The notes below the pieces were generated by a model. The model did not search any database and was not told the DNA's origin. It was given only the letters and a program-made list of their open reading frames with translations. 64,000 bases of DNA from Pancytospora philotis (Eukaryota > Microsporidia), in NCBI GenBank assembly GCA_023647555.1, contig JALRLY010000267.1:1-64000 (forward strand), in the 5' to 3' direction. This document shows positions 19,629-29,292 of the stretch, piece after piece. Positions within the stretch are counted from its first letter, which is position 1, and every line of letters begins with the position of its first letter. A program made the translations under genes and the position numbers.

Positions 19629-19990
19629 GCGGGGTGAAAATATTTATCGAAAAAATTTACCAGCGACTATGAAGCGAAAAAAATTATCAAAATTTAACGG
19701 TAATTTTTTTGCTATTTTCAGCTTATACAATCTAAAATGGGCAGCACTATCGTTCAACAACAAGTCTTTGCAAGGCATGGGCATTTATTTCATTGTATCT
19801 TCAATAGGTGCACTTAGGTAATAGAGCTCTTCCACTGCTGAATGGTTTACATCAAACAGTACCAGATTTGGAATAAACTTTATTTTCTGTGTGGGAGCCA
19901 AGATGGCGCTCAGTAAGCCCGTTTCCCCCTCAACACTCTGCTGTTGGTTATAGCCAGTAGCGCATAGCACACTATCCAAAAATTGACCTT
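19629..19990. other. Intergenic gap between secreted paralogues
   Basis: It holds one copy of the AAATTTACCAGCGA repeat at about 19650-19676. A minus-strand open frame enters the 3' end of the sister gene, but I see no start signal for it. It is otherwise AT-rich with nothing recognised. Confidence 0.5.
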
Positions 19991-21001
19991 TCACACAGCA
20001 GCGTCTGGCTGTGGCAAATGTCGCCAAATCATGTTTTTCACGCATCGAGAATATTCTGAGTCCTTTATAAACACATGATTCTGAAGGTTTGTAAAGAAAA
20101 GATCGAGTTCTGGGCTAGGCGCTTCTTTAGCTTGCTTTTTAAAGCTCTGTAAGCTGGCAGAGCGAGAAAGAGTGCTGGGAAATGTCTGTAGTAACTCGAT
20201 ATACTCTGGTAGCCTCTTGTCTATTATATATTGTACCAAGGATCTTCGTAGCTTCAAACTCTTCCGTTCGCCTAGTATATCGGACTCCAGCAGAATCTGA
20301 AACAAGCCACAGACCCAGGGAATTCGAACGGCTAGAGACTGGGCATCATCTAGCCACAATCTCAGAATCCGCTGAAAATCTGCCTCAATGTCATTATTGT
20401 TATTACGACCACGGTGCCTGGTCGTGAAAAATATTGCAAGATCAACGCAAGTATTAGCTGCTGCGTTATCTCTGATATAAGCTAACACACTCCCTGCTGA
20501 GGAGCATGGGTAGATACCGCAATGCAGCTTGCCATTGAGTTTTGATAATATAGAGTCGCAGCTTTCCTTTCGGCCACTGAACTCTTTGTGCGCATCAGGA
20601 TAAACTGTGAATTCCGGCCCATTCGTCAGGGCATTCAAGTAAGCAGTATAGAACAGCTTATTCAGCAGGCGGATGCTCGCAAATCCCTGTGAGGCTTTGA
20701 GCTCGTCGATTCGCTTGAGGGGATCATCGCTTCCCAGTACCGAGTACACCACACGGCGCGCTTTATTGTTGGCGTGCATTGCGGGCGCTGGCGGTCTGAT
20801 CTTGCCCAGCGGTATTTCGGGGCTGATTAGTTTGAAGCAGTGGCTGTGCAGAAAATTGAGTATGCGCAGCTCCAGATCGTTGAGCCTGAAAGACGTGCAC
20901 AAGCCGAATTGATTATAGTCATCAATAAAAGTCTCGAAGTGCTTATTCGCAGAACTGCCATAAACAGCTATCAGAAAGGATAGCAAGAGCTGCTTCAGCA
21001 T
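19991..21001 (-). CDS. Secreted lineage-specific protein (336-aa family), copy 2
   Basis: A 336-residue tandem paralogue of the preceding gene, with signal peptide MLKQLLLSFLIAVYGSSANK. The N-terminal half is most conserved (PEIPLGKIRPPAPAMHANN; LGSDDPLKRIDELKASQGFA), and the C-terminal halves differ more. The Cys positions around the CDS..SILSKLNGKL region are shared. I see no frameshift or stop, so both copies look functional. It is flanked upstream by a short repeat array. No function is assignable from sequence. Confidence 0.88.
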   Translation of the reverse strand: MLKQLLLSFLIAVYGSSANKHFETFIDDYNQFGLCTSFRLNDLELRILNFLHSHCFKLISPEIPLGKIRPPAPAMHANNKARRVVYSVLGSDDPLKRIDELKASQGFASIRLLNKLFYTAYLNALTNGPEFTVYPDAHKEFSGRKESCDSILSKLNGKLHCGIYPCSSAGSVLAYIRDNAAANTCVDLAIFFTTRHRGRNNNNDIEADFQRILRLWLDDAQSLAVRIPWVCGLFQILLESDILGERKSLKLRRSLVQYIIDKRLPEYIELLQTFPSTLSRSASLQSFKKQAKEAPSPELDLFFTNLQNHVFIKDSEYSRCVKNMIWRHLPQPDAAV

Positions 21002-21021
21002 GCAGGGCGGAATGTCTAGCG

Positions 21022-21097
21022 AAAATTTTACCAGCGACTATGAAGCGGGAACATTCATCGAAAAATTTACCAGCGAATAAATTTTACCAGCGAATAA
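21022..21097. repeat. Short direct repeats AAATTTTACCAGCGA(A/C)TA
   Basis: Three near-identical copies of about 18 bp upstream of the 336-aa copy 2; the first continues as CTATGAAGCG exactly as in the single copy near 19660. The unit contains the AAATTTT block used at starts, so it may have grown from promoter sequence. Confidence 0.75.
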
Positions 21098-21345
21098 AGC
21101 AAGCAAGTCTATGGCTGCAGTACATTGCTTTGAGAAAAAACTGAGCTGCAAATAAGTCGCGTATAATGTCATGGTACCTCTAAAATCAAAGTTGTACGCA
21201 CAAGGTTGACTAAGGCTTTTGCACGCTTTTTAAGCGCTTCGAATTACATACAAAACCGACGGCCTGCGATTGGCATGTTTCAGAGTCCTCAGCCTATTGG
21301 TTGGCCACGAGCGGCGGTTTTAAACGGGGCCGCGCCTGCTGCTGC

Positions 21346-23202
21346 ATGCACCTCGAAAAGTACTTCGCGGGCTACAGCATCGACGCATACATCACGCCGA
21401 TTGCCGACAATCACCTCAACGAGTTCGTCAACCCACAGGACAACGCAGTCGAGCGGCTGACCGGCTTCACGGGTACGTCGGGCACCGCCGCGGAGTTTCG
21501 GGACTTCTGCGGCCTGCTGACGGACGGCCGGTACTACGAGCAGGCGACGAACGAGCTGAGCGACTACCAGCTGGTCAAGACAGAGGAGCAGTCGCTCCCA
21601 GATCTCATTATCAAGCATAAGGCGCGGAAGGTCGGCGCGGACGCCTCCCTGTTCTCCTACAGCGAGTGGGTCGGGATGGAGAAGAAGCTGAAACAGAAGG
21701 GCATTGCGCTGGTAGACATCGCCGGGCTGCTTGAGAAGGCCGGCGTGAAGAAAGACAGCAAGGAGTTCAAGGCGGTTGCCGACCTGGAGGAGTATATCTA
21801 CACCCTTAAGGATGGCAAAATAGATCTACGGAAAGACCAGGAGGGCCGCGGCGCCGCGGAAAACCCGAAGCTGCTGGACTCCGCGCATGAGCAGGCGTCC
21901 ATGCTGTTTTCAGAGCAGTTCATCAGCTCCCTTACCAGGCACGCCACGGGCGAAGATACCCACGACGGCACGCATTCGGTGGCTGGCGCGATAATCGGCA
22001 GCAACGTAGCGGGCAGCAGTAGGAGGGACAAGCTGCGCCGCGTCCGGGCGCTTCTGGACGGGGCAGACGGCATTATAATCACCGAGCTCGATACAGTTGC
22101 ATGGCTATTCAACCTCCGCGGCCGGGATGTGGCGTACAACAGCGTCTTCTACGCATACGCCTACATCACGCAGAACGAGTCCTTTCTCTTCACCGACGGA
22201 CTGCCGAAGCTCGCGGGGGTAACCGTTAAGCCTTACAACGCCTTCGACTCCCTGGTCGAGTCGCTCAAGGACAAAAGGGTGCTGATATCGTCCGACTGCA
22301 ACGCGCGGATCGGCCTCGGGCTCCCGAAGAAGGAGTTCACCAGTGCGCTGCGGGCCGCGCAGGCCAAGAAGAACATCGTGGAGCTGTATGGCATGCTCAT
22401 GGCGTATCTCTCCGATGGCGCCGCGCTCGTAAGGCTGTTCGAGTGGATCGAGGACACCAGGGGCGTTACCGAGGCGCAGATCGCGGACAAGCTCGTGAAG
22501 ATCAAGCAGGGGCCGCATTTCGTCACGCCGAGCTTTGCGTCGATCGTCGCTTTCGGCCCGAACAGCTCTCAGATGCACCACCGCTCCGGAAACGCGCAGC
22601 TTGAGGACGGCCAGATGGTGCTGCTCGATACGGGGAGCCAGTACGTGTACGGCACCACCGACATAACGAGGTCGCTGAGCCTGCAGCCCACCGACGAGCA
22701 GCGGAAGAAGTACACGTACGTGCTCAAGGCGGTCCTCGTGGCGAAGATGCTGCCGCGCAGCAGAGTGGGCGCGGAGGCCGTGGACGAGGCGGCCAGGGGC
22801 CTTTTGGCGGAGCACGGCATCACCTACAACTCGGGGACCAGCCACGGCGTGGGGGCTGGGCTGTTCGTGCACGAGAGCCCGCCCTTCAGGGCCAAGTACG
22901 GCGACAAGATAGAGGTGAACAACGTGTTCACCGTTGAGCCCGGCTATTACGAGGAGGGGAAGTTCGGCGTGCGGATAGAAGACACCGTTTTCTTCTCGGA
23001 CAGCACGAGCAAGTACCCGCTGGTAAACCTCGCGTACGTGCCTCTGCACCTAAAGCTAATCGACACCGGCCTGCTGACCGATAAGGAGCTGGAGTACCTC
23101 AACTGGTACAACAGACTTACACGCAGCCTGCTGCTGCCCCGGCTCGGCGGCGAAGCGGGCAAGCGCTATCTGCTCGAGAACACCGAAAAGCTGGCCAAGT
23201 GA
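21346..23202 (+). CDS. Xaa-Pro aminopeptidase (aminopeptidase P, M24B)
   Basis: A 618-residue metallopeptidase removing N-terminal residues before proline. It has two N-terminal creatinase-like domains (FTGTSGTAAEF near residue 40; a second near 250-350) and a C-terminal pita-bread domain. Metal ligands are visible: LLDTGSQYVYGTTDITRS (two Asp), TSHGVGAGLFVHESPP (His), FTVEPGYYEEGKFGVRIEDT (two Glu). A typical cytosolic AMPP1-type length. The frame is open upstream to a TTG, and the first ATG gives MHLEKYFAGY. It is codirectional with no close neighbour and converges on eIF6 with 62 bp between the stops. Confidence 0.95.
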   Translation: MHLEKYFAGYSIDAYITPIADNHLNEFVNPQDNAVERLTGFTGTSGTAAEFRDFCGLLTDGRYYEQATNELSDYQLVKTEEQSLPDLIIKHKARKVGADASLFSYSEWVGMEKKLKQKGIALVDIAGLLEKAGVKKDSKEFKAVADLEEYIYTLKDGKIDLRKDQEGRGAAENPKLLDSAHEQASMLFSEQFISSLTRHATGEDTHDGTHSVAGAIIGSNVAGSSRRDKLRRVRALLDGADGIIITELDTVAWLFNLRGRDVAYNSVFYAYAYITQNESFLFTDGLPKLAGVTVKPYNAFDSLVESLKDKRVLISSDCNARIGLGLPKKEFTSALRAAQAKKNIVELYGMLMAYLSDGAALVRLFEWIEDTRGVTEAQIADKLVKIKQGPHFVTPSFASIVAFGPNSSQMHHRSGNAQLEDGQMVLLDTGSQYVYGTTDITRSLSLQPTDEQRKKYTYVLKAVLVAKMLPRSRVGAEAVDEAARGLLAEHGITYNSGTSHGVGAGLFVHESPPFRAKYGDKIEVNNVFTVEPGYYEEGKFGVRIEDTVFFSDSTSKYPLVNLAYVPLHLKLIDTGLLTDKELEYLNWYNRLTRSLLLPRLGGEAGKRYLLENTEKLAK

Positions 23203-23264
23203 GGCGGGCTGCTCTCGCAGCAACAGCTGCTGCGATCGCAGAGTAAAATTAAAGCCACAATTTA

Positions 23265-23978
23265 TTATAAAATTTCCTCGGCAATAATATTCTCGGAGAT
23301 CCTGTCCTCGGGGAAGTTGAAGACGGTCTCGGCAACCTTGGCCTCTACGTTTGTGCATTTAGAGCCGGTGATGAACACCCAGTCGTTGGCGACCATGCCC
23401 GCGCCGACAGCGGAGTCGCCGCCGTTGGCCGTGCCCGCAATCACACGCAGATTCATGATCTGGCTGAGCTCCTTCAGCTGCTCCTGCGTCACGTTCGGGC
23501 CGGTCAGCATGCCCTGGTTGTTCATGACCGCGTACGTCCCGACGAGCGACTCCGCGCCGATCGTGTGGCGGTAGACGGGCACCTCCAGCACCTCCTCGAG
23601 GATCTTGGCGGTCTCGTCGTCGATCTCGGACGCTGCGAGGCAGACGTGGTCGTTGCAGAGCAGCACGTTGCCGAGGCAGTTGAGCTTCTCCACGATCCTG
23701 ACGACCTTGATCGAGGGCGGCAGCGAGTTTCTGATGTGCTGCAGCTCCTGGTCGGTGCAGGTGTCGGGCAGCACGAGCGCACGGCTGTTGCCGATGCACT
23801 GCGAGCCGACCGTCCTGATCGTGTTGATGGTGGTCTCGACGATCGGGCAGTCGAAGTTCTCGTGGAAGAAGTGGAGGATGTTCGGGTTCCGGCAGCGCCC
23901 CACGATGATGTACTTGTTGGTGAGCCGCACGTACGCGCCGATTTCGCAGTTCCCTTCAAAATCCAGCGTAAAGTGCAT
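23265..23978 (-). CDS. TIF6: Translation initiation factor 6 (eIF6/Tif6)
   Basis: A 237-residue protein that prevents premature 40S-60S joining and helps 60S biogenesis. The pentein-fold repeats are clear: NCEIGAYVRLTNKYIIVG, ETTINTIRTVGSQCIGN, NCLGNVLLCNDHVCLA and GTANGGDSAVGAGMVANDW. Length and motif order match the family, and the start (MHFTLDFEGN) corresponds to the usual eIF6 N-terminus. The ATG is preceded by AAAAATTTACCCAT. Nop56/58 and Nop9 elsewhere in the window belong to the same ribosome-assembly theme. Confidence 0.96.
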   Translation of the reverse strand: MHFTLDFEGNCEIGAYVRLTNKYIIVGRCRNPNILHFFHENFDCPIVETTINTIRTVGSQCIGNSRALVLPDTCTDQELQHIRNSLPPSIKVVRIVEKLNCLGNVLLCNDHVCLAASEIDDETAKILEEVLEVPVYRHTIGAESLVGTYAVMNNQGMLTGPNVTQEQLKELSQIMNLRVIAGTANGGDSAVGAGMVANDWVFITGSKCTNVEAKVAETVFNFPEDRISENIIAEEIL

Positions 23979-24214
23979 ATGGGTAAATTTTTGCCGGGTC
24001 AAAGAGCGGCGCAGAGATAACCGCCGGGAGGGGGATGATTGTGAGCGTGTGGTGTTGGCACTAGTAAACTATGGCGCGGTAGAGCTGGTGTACTAAACCC
24101 AGCGATACATATCAGTTCTTGAAATGGTACCTTCGCTAGATCTGCGATTTTTCGTTCCTAGCCGCTCTAGGCTTGCGCCGCAGCGCCGATATCAAACGAC
24201 CCCAAAAATTTGCG

Positions 24215-24430
24215 ATGGACGGTGGACAGGAGCTGAATGCGCTCAGGCGGTCGGCGCTGGGAATCACAGACGCGATAAACTGGGCCGTCGACAGGGTCCC
24301 TGGGAGCGTCCGGCGCTGCGCGGTCAGGGCCGCAGACTGCGCGCTGCTCGGGATCGCGGCTGCCATCCCCGTGCTTTACGGCCTGAGCAATGCTGATGCG
24401 AGCTTTCTGGGCGTGCCGCCCTCCGGCTAA
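24215..24430 (+). CDS. Small tail-anchored protein, possible Tom22-like
   Basis: A 71-residue protein. An amphipathic helix (ITDAINWAVDRVP) is followed by a basic stretch, one hydrophobic helix (CALLGIAAAIPVLYGLS) and a short tail FLGVPPSG. This order, an amphipathic helix, R-rich linker, Pro-containing membrane span and short polar tail, resembles Tom22, the central receptor of the mitochondrial TOM complex. The similarity is architectural, not clear sequence identity. The start is well supported: CCCCAAAAATTTGCG precedes the ATG. It could equally be any small tail-anchored protein. Confidence 0.6.
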   Translation: MDGGQELNALRRSALGITDAINWAVDRVPGSVRRCAVRAADCALLGIAAAIPVLYGLSNADASFLGVPPSG

Positions 24431-24657
24431 ATACACGGAGATCTACTGCTTTGATGCGCACTGTAGTGCGTCAGCCTTTGAATTGCGAATAAATGGGAAT
24501 TTTCATCGTGTTTGATCTTACGCGGGTTTTATAGAAGTCATGCAAATCGGTGCTCTTTTATGGCCAAGCTGCTTTTCCTTTGCAGCCAATCCTGCATGCG
24601 GCCCCGGGCAGGATGAGTGGCCCGCTGCCCAATAGGAGCAAAAATATTTCAGCACCC

Positions 24658-24918
24658 ATGTTTTCGCTCATCAGGAAGATCAACGAGCCGATAGACTACG
24701 TCGGGCAGGATCTGTCGCTGAAGCTCATGTACATCATTTTTGCTGTGGGCTACACCATCGCCTTCGCGGTCGGTGTGTCTCTGAAGCGGCTGGAGCTGAC
24801 GCTCATCATCGGCGTAGCCACCGTTCTGGTCGCATTCATGGCGACGGTGCCCTCGTGGCCGATGTTCAAAAGGCATCCCCTGCGCTTCAAGAAAGCCAAG
24901 AAGGCCAAAGCAGAATAA
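24658..24918 (+). CDS. SPC1: Signal peptidase complex subunit 1 (SPC12)
   Basis: An 86-residue two-span membrane protein. The signature IDYVGQDLSLKLMYIIF, then two hydrophobic segments and the ending PSWPMFKRHPLRFKK, matches SPC12/Spc1 (DYxGQ...PxWPxYxRHPLxW). It is an accessory subunit of the ER signal peptidase that helps substrate selection. Length matches the family. The frame is open further upstream, but the ATG at 24658 follows AAAAATATTTCAGCACCC. The stop lies in a GAATAAAC string. Confidence 0.9.
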   Translation: MFSLIRKINEPIDYVGQDLSLKLMYIIFAVGYTIAFAVGVSLKRLELTLIIGVATVLVAFMATVPSWPMFKRHPLRFKKAKKAKAE

Positions 24919-25122
24919 ACTGTCAGTGTGATTGTATTCGTGTTTTAGAGCAGTGAAGCGGTGTTTTATATGCGTGCTGACACCAGCAAATGTTATTTCA
25001 TCTACTGTAGTCAATCAGGCAGTAGATGCAGTGGATGTTACAAAATGCTCAGGAATCAACACAGCGCAAACAGATAAACAGCCTCCAACAAATTTATTTC
25101 ATTGCTCTACCACCAGCGCGCC

Positions 25123-26343
25123 CTAGTTGTTCTTGACGCGCTTGGTCGAGTCGCGCAGCTGGTCGTACTCCTTCACGGAAATGACCTTCTTCTTGTGCTG
25201 CTTCACCGGCTTCTTGCTCGGCTTGCCGCGGTCCTCCAGCGTCTTGTACTGGCTGTCGATGGCGGCCTTGGCCTTCTGCCCGAAGGCGCCGTCCAGGCAC
25301 TCGCCGCTGAGGTCCACTCGCGCGCAGAGCGAGATCTTGTTCGCGCACATCCGCGCCATCTTGCCGCCGTTCTGCGGCGCAGCCTTCGAGACCGCCTTGA
25401 TGTCGAATATGATGCCGTACTTGGGCGTGTTGCCCTTCTCCTTCACCGCCTGCTCGAAGCTCTTCTCGGCGCCCGCGATCTGGATGCTCGACGCCGGGCT
25501 CGACGCCAGGCGCGAGAGCGTGCCGTATTTCTTGATGAGCTTCGCGGTGACACTCTCCCCCGCGACGTGGTAGAGGTTCGGGAAGGCGGACTGGCACTTG
25601 CTCTTCAGGTAGGCGCTTAGCGTCTTCTTGTACTCGAGGTCGCTGAGGATGTTCGCCGCATCGGCCTTGATCTTGCTGATGTCGTGGTCCTTAATATCGA
25701 CGCCCATGCTGTTGCTGACCATGGCAGAGATGCTCTCGGGCACGGCGCTCTCGGGCGCAGCATCGCTGGGCTCGGCGGCCGCGGCGAGATATGCCTTCCG
25801 GTTCCCGATCACCATCAGCAGGCGCAGATACTCGGCAGTGTCGGTGATCTGCGCGAGCTCGGGGAAGTGCAGCGAGTACCACTCCTTCAGACGCATGAAG
25901 CGGCCGTTTATCCCCTTTTCGAGCTCCTCGATCGTGCTGAGCGTCTCGACCAGCAGCACGTCGTCGGGCGACGCGTCCGCAAGCTGGTGCGAGATCCGCA
26001 GCGTGAGCGCGTTGTATATGTCCCGGTTCATCTCGAAGTGCTTGAAGGAGTTGGTGCGCAGCCTTCTGAAGTCGTCGTCCATCCTGCACAGCGTCTTGAC
26101 CGCGAAGAGCCTGCCCACCGCCGCCGCCAGCTCGGGGTTCAGCACGTTGAGCTCGCAGGCCTGCGGGAGGTTGGCAGCGAGGAACTGGCGCACGTCCTCG
26201 GGGATCTCGCCCTCGCCGTTGAGGCTCTTCATGGTCTCGAGCGCAGCAGCGATGGACTTGTAGACCATCTTCGCGACGAGCGACACGCTGTCGGTCTTCT
26301 GGAATAGAGCCAGGCCGACGGGCGCCTCCAGGAGATAGTACAT
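25123..26343 (-). CDS. Box C/D snoRNP core protein Nop56/Nop58
   Basis: A 406-residue protein that organises the C/D snoRNP for rRNA 2'-O-methylation. It has an N-terminal YLLEAPVGLALFQ, a coiled-coil middle with MRLKEWYSLHFPELAQ, and the Nop domain (PNLYHVAGESVTAKLIKKYG; SIQIAGAEKSFEQAVK; NTPKYGIIFDI). A Lys-rich tail KKPVKQHKKKV follows. Features are mixed between the two paralogues: NTPKYGIIF recalls Nop56, and GKMAR recalls Nop58, so I leave the paralogue open. The Nop domain is unusually divergent. The ATG at 26343 is preferred over upstream alternative codons. Confidence 0.9.
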   Translation of the reverse strand: MYYLLEAPVGLALFQKTDSVSLVAKMVYKSIAAALETMKSLNGEGEIPEDVRQFLAANLPQACELNVLNPELAAAVGRLFAVKTLCRMDDDFRRLRTNSFKHFEMNRDIYNALTLRISHQLADASPDDVLLVETLSTIEELEKGINGRFMRLKEWYSLHFPELAQITDTAEYLRLLMVIGNRKAYLAAAAEPSDAAPESAVPESISAMVSNSMGVDIKDHDISKIKADAANILSDLEYKKTLSAYLKSKCQSAFPNLYHVAGESVTAKLIKKYGTLSRLASSPASSIQIAGAEKSFEQAVKEKGNTPKYGIIFDIKAVSKAAPQNGGKMARMCANKISLCARVDLSGECLDGAFGQKAKAAIDSQYKTLEDRGKPSKKPVKQHKKKVISVKEYDQLRDSTKRVKNN

Positions 26344-26892
26344 TGGAACGGCAGCCGGAATTGCCGAAAAAATTTGAAGCGGCAAAATTTTGGCTGGTGG
26401 TGAGCAGACTGCGTATTAGAGCGGAGCGTATGTGGGGCATTTACCCTAAAGCACGTTACTGTAGTCTTATTGCATGAGATATGAGTAAGTAGAGTTTTTG
26501 TAGGCTAGTGTGCTGTCGAGCTCATACAACGAACGTACCAGCCAAGAGCTTTCAGCTCTATAGTCCTCTGTTATTTCAGCTGATTGCTATTCGGTAAAAT
26601 AACCGTATTCTACTCGATGAGAGGCTTTCGCGTGTCTTCTGGGCACTAGTGCTTACATCTAGACCAGGATGGTATCGAAATGACCAATATCTGTAGAGCG
26701 TCTTGCATAATCTTTGCAACCATACTATCCCTCTCGTCCTATAAGTATCAGTCTTTTTTTCAGCAAGCTCGTTCGCAACTTTTCATTTTTTCGGTATCAG
26801 AGTTGATTAGCCGAACCTGGTTCTTGATCACATCCAGATTGGGATAATCATCATCACGGTTTGAGCGCGTCACTGCAATCAGCAAAATGCCA
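26344..26892. other. Long AT-rich divergent intergenic region
   Basis: It separates the divergent Nop56/58 and secreted-protein genes. No tRNA, repeat or convincing small gene is seen. It may carry regulatory sequence for the TATA-containing secreted gene. Confidence 0.5.
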
Positions 26893-26898
26893 TATAAA
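26893..26898 (+). promoter_or_regulatory. TATA-like element of secreted gene
   Basis: TATAAA starts 25 nt before the ATG at 26918. Comparable elements sit 26-30 nt before the starts of the two polar-tube candidates and of the related secreted gene at 44091-45410. Confidence 0.6.
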
Positions 26899-26917
26899 CA
26901 GCGGAGTAAGGCGTCCC

Positions 26918-28222
26918 ATGAATGTGTACTGCGGGCTCTTCCTGGTGCTTACGCTGCTCCTGGCGCTCTTTAGCCTGAGCGGCTCGGCAATCAGCATGGC
27001 CGGCCGCGACCAAGGCCAGCCTTCGTTACCGCGCCTCACCCACGAGCAGTTTGACGAGCTCTTCTTCGAGTCCCTGGCGCAGATTGAGGAGGAGAATAAG
27101 ATGGACAAGAAGATCGACCGGATGCTCTTCCAGTGCTTCTACGCGGGCCAGCCGGTGGTCCCCGAGAGCGAAAGAGCGAAGGGGTCGCTGCCAATACTGC
27201 ACAAGGTGTGCGACGAATGCGCCTTCGTGGGGAACATTACCCAGCAGCCCCGCAGGTTCCGCCGCGGCAGGTACTTGTTCCAGGCTGGTAAGGATCGCGA
27301 GGAGCAGGATGAGAGGGGGGAAGTCGTCGAACTCGAGAACTCTGAGTCGGGGGAAAGCGTGAGCGACGATACGCTCCACTCGGTCTTTCTCAACGCAAAG
27401 TACGGGCCGCGCCGCGCATATGCAAAGGCGGATCCGACAGCGTTGAATACAACGCAACAGACAGATGCAGATGCAGAAGGCCCCAGACACGCGCTGCATG
27501 GCCTCGTCTCGGTTATGTACGACAAACTGCGCAACCGCAGGCCTGCCGATCCCAACAGCAAGGCCCCAAAGCGGATGCTGTCGCCTATTGGCTTTTATTA
27601 CCTCAAGAGTAAGCCGTTTGATGCCTTTCTTGCTGCGTGGAAGAAGAGCCGCAGCAATTCCATGTACTACATCTCGCGGGAAGATGTGAATCGCATACTG
27701 GACGAGGTGGACTACGGAACGCCCTTTTCCGAGCTCAGCGACTACGACAAGCGGCTGTTCACCAAGCTGGTCTTCGTGAGGAACACGCTCGAGACGTACG
27801 GCACAATAAGGGCCGTCATGGAGCCGCTCGGGCTCAGGTCCAATGAGCACAGAACGGCCGAAGAGTTCCTGCAGGCGATGTACGGATACCTGCTGGCGGT
27901 GCACGAGTCTGATGGCAAGCTGACTGTTCCATACCCAGTAGCAATGAACATTCTGACAATTGGGCTGTTCAACCTCGCCTACGCCGACTGCTGCCCGCAC
28001 AAGATAAGCAGCATAAGGGGCGGGAAAGAAGTCGTGCTCGAATACTTCATGGCCGACAAGATGCACCTGTTTATTGAGGGCGTGATCATACTATTCAAGG
28101 CGTGGTGCAGGTCTAGCAAGACCAACATCGATCCGGCTGTAGTTTCTGCCGTTACAGACGGCTTCTACAGCTTTGTTAATCACAGCGAGAACTACGACGA
28201 TGGCTGTCAAGAGGCGCCTTAA
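26918..28222 (+). CDS. Secreted lineage-specific protein, related to 44091-45410
   Basis: A 434-residue protein with a strong signal peptide (MNVYCGLFLVLTLLLALFSL). It has an acidic, low-complexity central stretch and a helical C-terminal half. The block LSDYDKRLFTKLVFVRN aligns with LSELEQRLLLKLFISRN of the protein at 44091-45410, and the following F..MYGYLLAV...Y..........L.LA..C pattern is also shared, so they appear to be divergent paralogues. No known domain is seen. The start is ATG after GCGTCCC with TATAAA 25 nt upstream. The stop merges with AATAAAA. Confidence 0.82.
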   Translation: MNVYCGLFLVLTLLLALFSLSGSAISMAGRDQGQPSLPRLTHEQFDELFFESLAQIEEENKMDKKIDRMLFQCFYAGQPVVPESERAKGSLPILHKVCDECAFVGNITQQPRRFRRGRYLFQAGKDREEQDERGEVVELENSESGESVSDDTLHSVFLNAKYGPRRAYAKADPTALNTTQQTDADAEGPRHALHGLVSVMYDKLRNRRPADPNSKAPKRMLSPIGFYYLKSKPFDAFLAAWKKSRSNSMYYISREDVNRILDEVDYGTPFSELSDYDKRLFTKLVFVRNTLETYGTIRAVMEPLGLRSNEHRTAEEFLQAMYGYLLAVHESDGKLTVPYPVAMNILTIGLFNLAYADCCPHKISSIRGGKEVVLEYFMADKMHLFIEGVIILFKAWCRSSKTNIDPAVVSAVTDGFYSFVNHSENYDDGCQEAP

Positions 28223-28455
28223 TAAAATGTTCTGTCACAGCGATGGGTTTCTTTCGTCTGGGTAGCAGTCCGATCAGCTTTTAATGTCCAGTCCAGCAGC
28301 AATAAACCAGTTTAAGTTGCCACGTTGCGCTATGACAGAGGGCGATGGACCAAATGTGCTCTTTCGTTACAAGAGCCTCCGGCTTTGGTATATAATATCA
28401 TACTAGTACAGTATTTCTAGATACAACACAAAAGCGTCTCATATGAGCAATTTAA

Positions 28456-29097
28456 TTAAAACAGGTTCTTAAAGCGGTTCCCCTTCGGCTTGACAAGCAT
28501 CCGCGCAAAGACGTACTTGAGATAGCCGACGAGGACGGTCAGGATGGGGAAGGCAAGCAGCCAGTTCATCGAGCGGCGGATGTCCCGCGCCTCCTTGATG
28601 TGCTTGTCGTGGTTCAAATGCACGTAGTAGTTCTCGCTGCTCAGCGTGTCCATGGTGGTCTGCAGCGAGTACAGCAGGTTCCGCAGCTCGACCACGTCCT
28701 TGTTGCTCTCGTTCACCTTCTTGTAGAGGTAGGAGGCGATCTGGAACTCGGACACCGTCGTGCCCTTGTTCTCGATCTCTATCGTGTACTCGCCCGGCTC
28801 GGTGTAGGTGTGCTGGAAGTTGCTGAGCATCTTCTTGTTGTCGCTGAACATCGAGGACGGCTCGAAGCTGTCGTCGTCAAACTCGGAGCTCGCGGAAATT
28901 TTGCGGTCCGCGGCGGCGCCCGGGGTGCGCACCCTGAAGAGCAGGTTCTTGTCCTTCGTGAGGTTGCGGAGGTGCAGCCGCCACTGCTGGTCCGTCTTCT
29001 CGACCGTGCTCGAGAACTTGCGGATCTCGCGCGGCTCGATGGGCTGGCTGAGGAGCACATTGCAGGCGGCGCTGCCGGCGAAAAGCAGGGCGAACAT
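28456..29097 (-). CDS. p24/emp24 family cargo receptor
   Basis: A 213-residue type I membrane protein of COPII/COPI vesicles. After a signal peptide (MFALLFAGSAACNVLLS) comes a GOLD-like beta domain ending in PGEYTIEIENKGTT, then a coiled coil (VELRNLLYSLQTTMDTL) and the Asn/Tyr/His-rich ENYYVHLNHDKHIKEARD segment. A membrane helix and a short tail ending FKNLF follow. The FF/LL-type tail, here with a basic patch, fits COP binding. The frame is open upstream, but the ATG at 29097 follows a CCCCC run and an AATTTTGC block. Confidence 0.85.
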   Translation of the reverse strand: MFALLFAGSAACNVLLSQPIEPREIRKFSSTVEKTDQQWRLHLRNLTKDKNLLFRVRTPGAAADRKISASSEFDDDSFEPSSMFSDNKKMLSNFQHTYTEPGEYTIEIENKGTTVSEFQIASYLYKKVNESNKDVVELRNLLYSLQTTMDTLSSENYYVHLNHDKHIKEARDIRRSMNWLLAFPILTVLVGYLKYVFARMLVKPKGNRFKNLF

Positions 29098-29292
29098 GGG
29101 GGTGTGTGCCCCTGCAAAATTATATCGGGCGGCGCCTGCGCTACAGGAGACCAAAAGGACGTGCCTACGCTAGGCCAGGTGCTCGCAGAGGCCAAAAGAC
29201 CCATGCTTGGCGCAGCCCAATGCCCAAGCCAGCGTACCATCGCCGCACATCTTCTTCGTATCCGTCTTAACAATCTGCATCATTTTAAATGA

